DNA from: Adiantum capillus-veneris
Lineage: Eukaryota > Streptophyta > Polypodiopsida > Polypodiales > Pteridaceae
DNA: 64,000 nucleotides
NCBI GenBank assembly: GCA_014529385.2
Contig: CM043966.1
Location: 99,150,087 to 99,214,086 of the forward strand
Reading direction: 5' to 3'
Position 1 is the first letter of the stretch. Every line of letters begins with the position of its first letter. This document shows, piece by piece, positions 58,424 through 64,000 of the stretch. The notes under the pieces were generated by a model. The model did no database searches, was not told the origin of the DNA, and was given only the letters and a program-made list of their open reading frames with translations. The translations under genes and the position numbers were made by a program.

Positions 58424-59765
58424 CACTAGAATGGTAACCTAACAGGACATAAAAGTGTCCTTTCAGGGTTTTGGGAAAATTTTCCAAAACCATAGTAGAT
58501 CCACTCATTTTGAAAAATCCTTTCATGAGCTTATAGTTCAATAACTACTACATATGGAAAAAATGAGAAACTTGTAATTTTTCTCATCCCTTGGTCACTA
58601 CAAGCCTCCAAAGTTGATGGACCAGTGCATTTTGCCCAAAACAGCAATTTCTTATGGTTGATTGCATATAAATAAGATTGGGGATTTTTGTAGGACATGA
58701 GATAAAATGCCACGTTAACTTCAATGGGTTGGTGACCAAAACATATGGTTGCTTTTACCTCACTAATTTTTTTTTGGGCAAAAAAAATAGGTACAAAAAA
58801 GTTGCATTTTTGCCATTCTACGGACCTATATTCATCAAAGTTTCTATAGTCACGCTCAATCCAGATATTATATACATGTTTTCTTAGTTTCCTTTGGGCA
58901 TTTGGATTCAAAAGGAGCCATGGAGCATTTCAAAAGGATAATGGATCTCTTAGAATTGGAACCTTGGGGGCAATGATAAAGTGCTAAATACAGCAAACAT
59001 GAAAAAATTGGGTTTAGCATTATGACCTCTAGAAACCCATAGAAACTACTCAATATCTAGCCAAGTTTTTAGTCTATGATTAGATATGGTTACTACCTAC
59101 AAAATACACACAATTGGCCTAAGAAACTAGCAATATTGAGAAAGTTATACTTGCTACTCTAAAATGTATCGTATTCTTCAGCAATCAAAAAACTCAACCA
59201 TCATTATATACTATGCTATATAGCATATTAGGTCCCCCAAAACTCAAGGAAGATTAGCTTTATGTTATACATTATACTTACACAATCAAAATTGAATTTG
59301 GATATCAAGAAAGCCACCAAAAAAATCATAAAAGTGCTAATTTTGGCCAAAAAGCAGGATTATGCAATTCTTGTAAATTGGTCATAACTTTCAATTTTAA
59401 CACTTAGCTCTCCCTACAAGCATCAAAACATGTTGAGAACTATGAAGGCCTAACCTCTAGCCATCTAAACCTCACAAACATGAAGTTTAGAGTGGTATAG
59501 TTGCCAAAATTTGAAAAAAAGCCAAAAACAGGACCCGTTTTTTCACACAGTTTAGGTTCAAAAATGTTGTGCAAGAGTAAGGTTAATGGTGAGATCGATA
59601 CTCCAAAAAAAATGCTAAGTTTTTTTCAGCTTATAAGGCAACTTTGTGGATATATAGCACCTAGAAATTCATTTTCATACTCTTCAAATAATTCAAGCAA
59701 AATGGTCACTTAATAGGACACAAAAGTGTCCAAGGACATAAAAGTGTCCTGTTACCATTCTAGTG
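58424..59765. mobile_element. Non-autonomous TIR element with TTAA flanks, 1342 bp
   Basis: Left terminus CACTAGAATGGTAAC, right terminus GTTACCATTCTAGTG; the match extends inward through AGGACATAAAAGTGTCC with a 4-bp insertion on the left. Both ends abut TTAA (58420-58423, 59766-59769). No transposase-like frame; the minus-strand 127-codon frame at 58531-58911 has no recognisable domain. TTAA duplication is the hallmark of piggyBac-type elements. The CACTA start could suggest a short CACTA relative, but the 3-bp flanks (TAA, TTA) do not match as direct repeats. Confidence 0.75.
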
Positions 59766-59769
59766 TTAA

Positions 59770-59860
59770 GGGAGGTACATAAGCTCCCGGTAGGTTAGTA
59801 TATTAGTGCATGCAAGCACTCATTGCATAATCATCTAATTCATTTCCCAATTGGTTAATT

Positions 59861-59895
<35 letters not shown>

Positions 59896-60849
59896 TCCTC
59901 TCCTCCCCCCCTCCCCTCCCCTCCCCTCTCTCCCAAAACACACAAAATGGATCTAGACAAAATCAAGGTTGTTTGAAGTGATACAAATCTTAAAGAGATG
60001 TTGATTTTTCTTGGGATGGAAAGTTTATTAAGGAAGAAGGACTACACAAAATTACATTGTCAATGGTAGAACAATTGAAAGCTTAAAGTTGTGTTTCAAT
60101 TAGTGAGACAATCAACAATAAAGCTTTAATAACATGAAGGTAGCTTTATCTATTGCATGTGAACTAGTTATAGTAGACTTTCACAAGCCATTCATTCAAA
60201 CTTCAAAGAAATGCAAATAGTGTATCCATTCGAGTAATGCTACTCTAGTGTGGTAGAAGTAGTACTTGAGAGCCAAAAGCTTGATAGAGCTCAATAGAAT
60301 TACTTTGTCTATGAGAAAAACTCTCTACTATAATTTAAACTCTACACTATGAGAGTGGAGTATATATGCAACCGATGATATTCTAATACTTGATATAAGG
60401 TAGTAGAAAATACTCTACCTAAGATGCCAAAAAGTAACATTGCTTTATATAGCTAAAGAGTGGGCTTTTGGAATCTTCTAAGGGAAAGCATGAACATGAT
60501 TATTCTTGTTCAAAACCTACAAATTTGAGGAAAGCAAGCTAGAATGTGAAATATGATGCTGAAATTCTTGAACTTGAAAGGTTGCCCGAAAGGTGCATAT
60601 TGTGCATGAAGGGGGGCTCTTTGCAAGAAGGCAAACTTAAATTTAATAGTCTTTATGCAAGTATTTATCTCTCTACTCTTGCTTTTTGATGGCTTCTTTC
60701 TTAGTACTCCGTGAAGGTGGCAAAGGGGCTGAGTGGTATTCTTATTCATTCTATAGATATTTTCTACAAAAAGACGATGTGGTTGTGCTTATGTGATTGC
60801 CTCAATGTTTATCATGTTTTTGTTGCAGTCGTAGTGTGTACATGGGGGG

Positions 60850-60891
<42 letters not shown>

Positions 60892-60971
60892 AAAGAAAAG
60901 AAAAAGAAGAGAGTTTTAACGTCGTAGGAAACTATCGCAAGAGACCTTAAAGATCTAGCCCGAGGAGGAGT
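59770..60971. other. Gene-free stretch with (CT)n and (GA)n
   Basis: (CT)n at 59863-59893 followed by a C-rich tail; (GA)n at 60851-60886. No convincing coding sequence. Confidence 0.4.
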
Positions 60972-61751
60972 TATTGAGTCAAATCCCAAATGGTCAGCTC
61001 CTGTAGTCTTATTCCTTAGACTAAGATTGAATACATACTACACATGATGGTGTATATGTGGTAGGTATGTGTGTCCACACTGGGAAATTGACCACTTGGA
61101 CAACGACCTCCCATTCAAAGGCCAATGTGTCTTCAAGAAAGAGCAACCATGAGAAACCTCGTCCTATGCCCATCACTTTATGGTTATGTAGAAGCCACCA
61201 AAGACTGGAAGTAGAAAGCATGATGTCTACAGCTACATCTATATAACCATGTACAAATACTCCATGCACATCAAAGAATATGTGCAACACCAGGATCAAC
61301 CAAGTACCTCAAGAGGTCAATCACTACCTCCGATAGCCACCTATCATGGCTAGAGAGAGATTTATTGAGTCAAATCCCAAATGGTCAGATCCTGTAGTCT
61401 TATTCCTTATACTAAACAAAGATTGAATACATACTACACATGATGGTGTATATGTGGCAGGTATGTGTGTCCACACTGGGAAATCGACCACTTGGACAAC
61501 GACCTCCCATTCAAAGGCCAATGTGTCTTCAAGAAAGAGCAACCATGAGAAACCTCGTCCTATGCCCATCACTTTATGGTTATGTAGAAGCCACCAAAGA
61601 CTGGAAGTAGAAAACATGCTGTCTACAATTACATCTATATAACCATGTACAAATACTCCATGCACATCAAAGAATATGTGCAACACCTAAGGATCAACCA
61701 AGTACCTCAAGAGGTCAATCACTACCTCCCATAGCCACCTATCATGGCTAG
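60972..61751. repeat. ~391-bp tandem duplication
   Basis: Two near-identical copies start ATTGAGTCAAATCCCAAATG at about 60974 and 61365. They share all text through CCACCTATCATGGCTAGA at the copy ends. Open frames on the minus strand (61299, 61686) are duplicated passively. Confidence 0.92.
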
Positions 61752-62498
61752 ACATGTGTCGATCCACTACTCTCATACCCCTCTCATAGTGAATGGTATC
61801 CCTCACTGAATCATATTCATGCATACTCCCGTTGAAGCTTGACACCTAGCAACATAGTCTCATCACTAGAGGACAATCCATTAGCTCTCAACCTGACATC
61901 ATGCATATGTGGATCATACCTAGAAACACATATATGTACATGCACAAACCTACATACCTATTGGATTGAAACTTTGGCTTGCTATCCAATTCTACTAGCA
62001 CATCACAAGAACTCAAATATAGAGGTCCAACATCGCCATCCAATGGTTGACATGGCAGTGAAATTGTAGAAAATTTGCAAAAAAGAAGGCTCAAAATCCC
62101 ATATGAGAAGTGTTCACCAAAAAAGGCCTCAAGTGTGTTTGCAACCAGCTAAAATTGAAAAATCACGATTAGATATTGAGCTTGACTTGAAGAAATTGGT
62201 CAAATTTTACAAGTTATATTTTATTGAATCGGCAAATACTTTGAATTTTCACTTGAAAATCCTTTTTCTCTTTGGTTAGAAACTTGAAGGCACTCATATG
62301 AGGAGCCTTTTTCCTGGCAATTTTTAGCTCTTACCCTATAGTTTTTGTAGTGTTTGGTGTAGCTAAAGGAACAATCGATAAAATCACGAGGCGTGCTTTT
62401 GAGAAAATCTTTTGAAAAAAGGATGAAACAACATCATAGAAGACATGCAATACAATGACTAATATATTACTAAAATTGGGGTGTTTTACATGTCAAAA
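61752..62498. other. Gene-free stretch
   Basis: Nothing recognisable on either strand. Confidence 0.4.
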
Positions 62499-64000
62499 CA
62501 CTACAAGAGTTCGATTCAATACAAACACCAAATTATCGACGTCGGTGTGGCGGGCGTCGGTATATGTGTAGGTAAATCTAGAGGGAGACCCAATTTTAGA
62601 AAAAATCTTTTTTTTTCCCTTCTGGTGCTTATTTAGATGCATATTTTGATAATGATTTCGATGTTGATTTCGACGCCCATTCAGATGCAAATGCTGACAC
62701 TTGCAATGGCGTCACCTGCAAAAACAAAACATGCGGGTTCTGTTGGCGTTTTTGCCCCATTTTTCAAAATCTCTCTTGCTCTCCTCCTCCTCACTTGCTT
62801 CAGATATGCTGCTACGGGGCTTGTCACGCTTGGGATATCCACTCACATACTCCTCTGCATCAACAAGGTAAGATTCTTTTTGAGATTTATGGTAGATTTC
62901 TTCATTTGTGTGTGTATGACATAGGGTGTGTGTGTGTTTACAGATTTGGTGGCATTTTCTTGTAGAAAAAACGCAAACAGACTTAAAAAATGGCTTGTGC
63001 ACTTCAGAAACGCAAACTGACTTCAATAACACAAATAGACTTCAGAAATGCATTTCAATAACACAAATTGACTTCAATAATGCAAACGGGCTTAAAAAAC
63101 GCAAACGGCTCTAAAGCGGGTTAGGGAAGCATTTGGCCATTTCAGTCTGCTTAGAACTTCAGAAATAAAACAAACGGACTTAAAAAACACAGCATTCGGC
63201 CATTTCTTGGTTTGCTTAGGACCAGCTTCTCTAAAGATATGTTGCATTAGTGTGCTTTAAATTAAAGTACTCTAAATTAGAGCGTTTTGTTTTAAGGTTT
63301 ATGATAAGAGTGATTTTTTAATTTGCTGTAGTATCTGTAGGTTAATTATGGATGATGGGATGTCGTGTCCTTGTGCGCGATTCAAGCATCAGATAATTAG
63401 AAAACAAAAGATATGTGATCAGCACATATGCAATAACGGTCTCTTCCCTATAAAGCAACTAAAAGATCTTCGTTATCGATCTCATGGTCTAGAGACAATT
63501 GATCAATCCCCACAAATAGATATTGCTCCAATCTCATCATAGAGAAGGCGAATATCAAATGAACCGCCACCGATGGAGTCTACCCCATGGCCACCAACAC
63601 TTGATGCCATATTCCAAGAAGTTGAGATGGAACAAATGTTCTACGTGTCCTTTGACATGGACCTTGTCATTGAAAACCAAGGTGGCAAAAACATTCAAGG
63701 CAACATTGCGAATCAACCTCGATCATCTCGTCCATATCGACGGCAAGAGAGCGCCGATAAAGAAGGTGAGATGATGTGGACTCTTGCATGTATGCTGCTT
63801 TACAATGATGCAAAAATTTTAGGTTATCTTACCAATTGCCATAAAAGATTGTCCGATAGATGACGTTAGAAGCACAATTTATAAAATTAGTGATTTGGTT
63901 TGTTGGATCTGATCAAAAGAGATAAGAAAAAACAGCATGGATGTAACTCACTTAAATTCTATCGAAGCAGTGTGTATGGTGGAGAAGTATTTTCCAACAA
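62499..64000 (+). mobile_element. Second CACTA element, left part (runs off right edge)
   Basis: CACTACAAGAG at 62499-62509 equals the terminus of the first element. Subterminal text uses a different unit (GACGTCGGT / GGCGTCGGT around 62539-62564, TTTCGACGCCC near 62667). 62940-63190 carries a loose array of AACGCAAACxGACTTxAAxAA units. A transposase-like exon and a DUF4218-like block follow. The right end is outside the window. Confidence 0.75.
63348..64000 (+). pseudogene. Remnant CACTA transposase gene lacking the Tnp2 core
   Basis: Exon 1 (63348-63542) reads MDDGMSCPCARFKHQIIRKQ, the same N-terminal Cys motif as LCPCNQCKHAVRRTRR in the first element. The region 63573-63830 holds an open frame (MESTPWPPTLDAIFQEVEME) of unknown relation. 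From 63823, after an AG acceptor, VILPIAIKDC and VRSTIYKISDLVCW match FILPVAIEGC and IRNTIYKLAKR of the first element, then a TGA (63910-63912) and in frame MDVTHLNSIEAVCMVEKYFP, the continuation of DUF4218. The entire Tnp2 catalytic core expected between is missing, so this is an internally deleted copy. Confidence 0.7.

Noticed and set aside
58424-59765. The TTAA element as a short CACTA element
   Set aside because: The 3-bp flanks do not match as direct repeats and its ends share only the first five bases with the CACTA elements here.

Overview
The window looks like nuclear DNA of a land plant with a large, repeat-rich genome. The support is a three-exon alpha-expansin gene with a signal peptide, Ty3/gypsy LTR retrotransposons with plant-type primer sites, and CACTA (En/Spm) DNA transposons. 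There are very long (CT)n, (GA)n and (GT)n arrays and poly-G runs. A fern, lycophyte or bryophyte would fit, but the sequence alone does not settle the lineage.

Layout. 1-1285 (minus) holds the first two exons of an unrecognised gene, cut by the window edge. About 1295-3758 is the chromodomain end and 3' LTR of one Ty3/gypsy element. 3759-13916 is a second LTR element on the minus strand with both LTRs: RNase H and integrase survive, gag and most of the reverse transcriptase are gone, and a long degraded post-integrase ORF is present. 14-17.7 kb is repeat-rich and has no recognisable gene. 17.9-23.55 kb is the most unusual block. It has gene A (18253-19441, +), a homologue of the gene at the left edge; gene B (19821-21382, +), unrecognised; and, convergent to them, a 273-codon gene (22635-23456, -) whose last 89 residues are a histone H3 fold behind a 184-residue non-canonical tail. 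Between B and the histone gene lie two perfect hairpins with identical 20-bp arms and unrelated 30-nt loops. A terminus of about 34 bp recurs upstream of the histone gene, upstream of the left-edge homologue, and next to a third, truncated histone-gene copy at 25.75-25.96 kb. This suggests a dispersed mobile unit that carries its own H3-like histone. The unit itself is an inference; the homologies are seen directly.

23.5-45 kb is mainly LTR debris, satellites and gene scraps. 45312-46238 (-) is the one intact, confidently named host gene (alpha-expansin, 249 aa from three exons). 52433-58216 is a complete CACTA element with a TGG target duplication, a Tnp2 transposase gene, a second ORF, a 50-bp perfect subterminal hairpin and a captured, broken heavy-metal-associated (HMA) gene fragment. 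58424-59765 is a non-autonomous TIR element flanked by TTAA. From 62499 to the window end is the left part of a second, diverged CACTA element.

How parts may work together: the expansin acts in the cell wall and is independent of the rest. The A/B/histone block could form a chromatin-related selfish unit, with the hairpin pair as a possible small-RNA or transcript-processing element. No transposase was recognised in it, so mobility would need another source or a still unrecognised enzyme.
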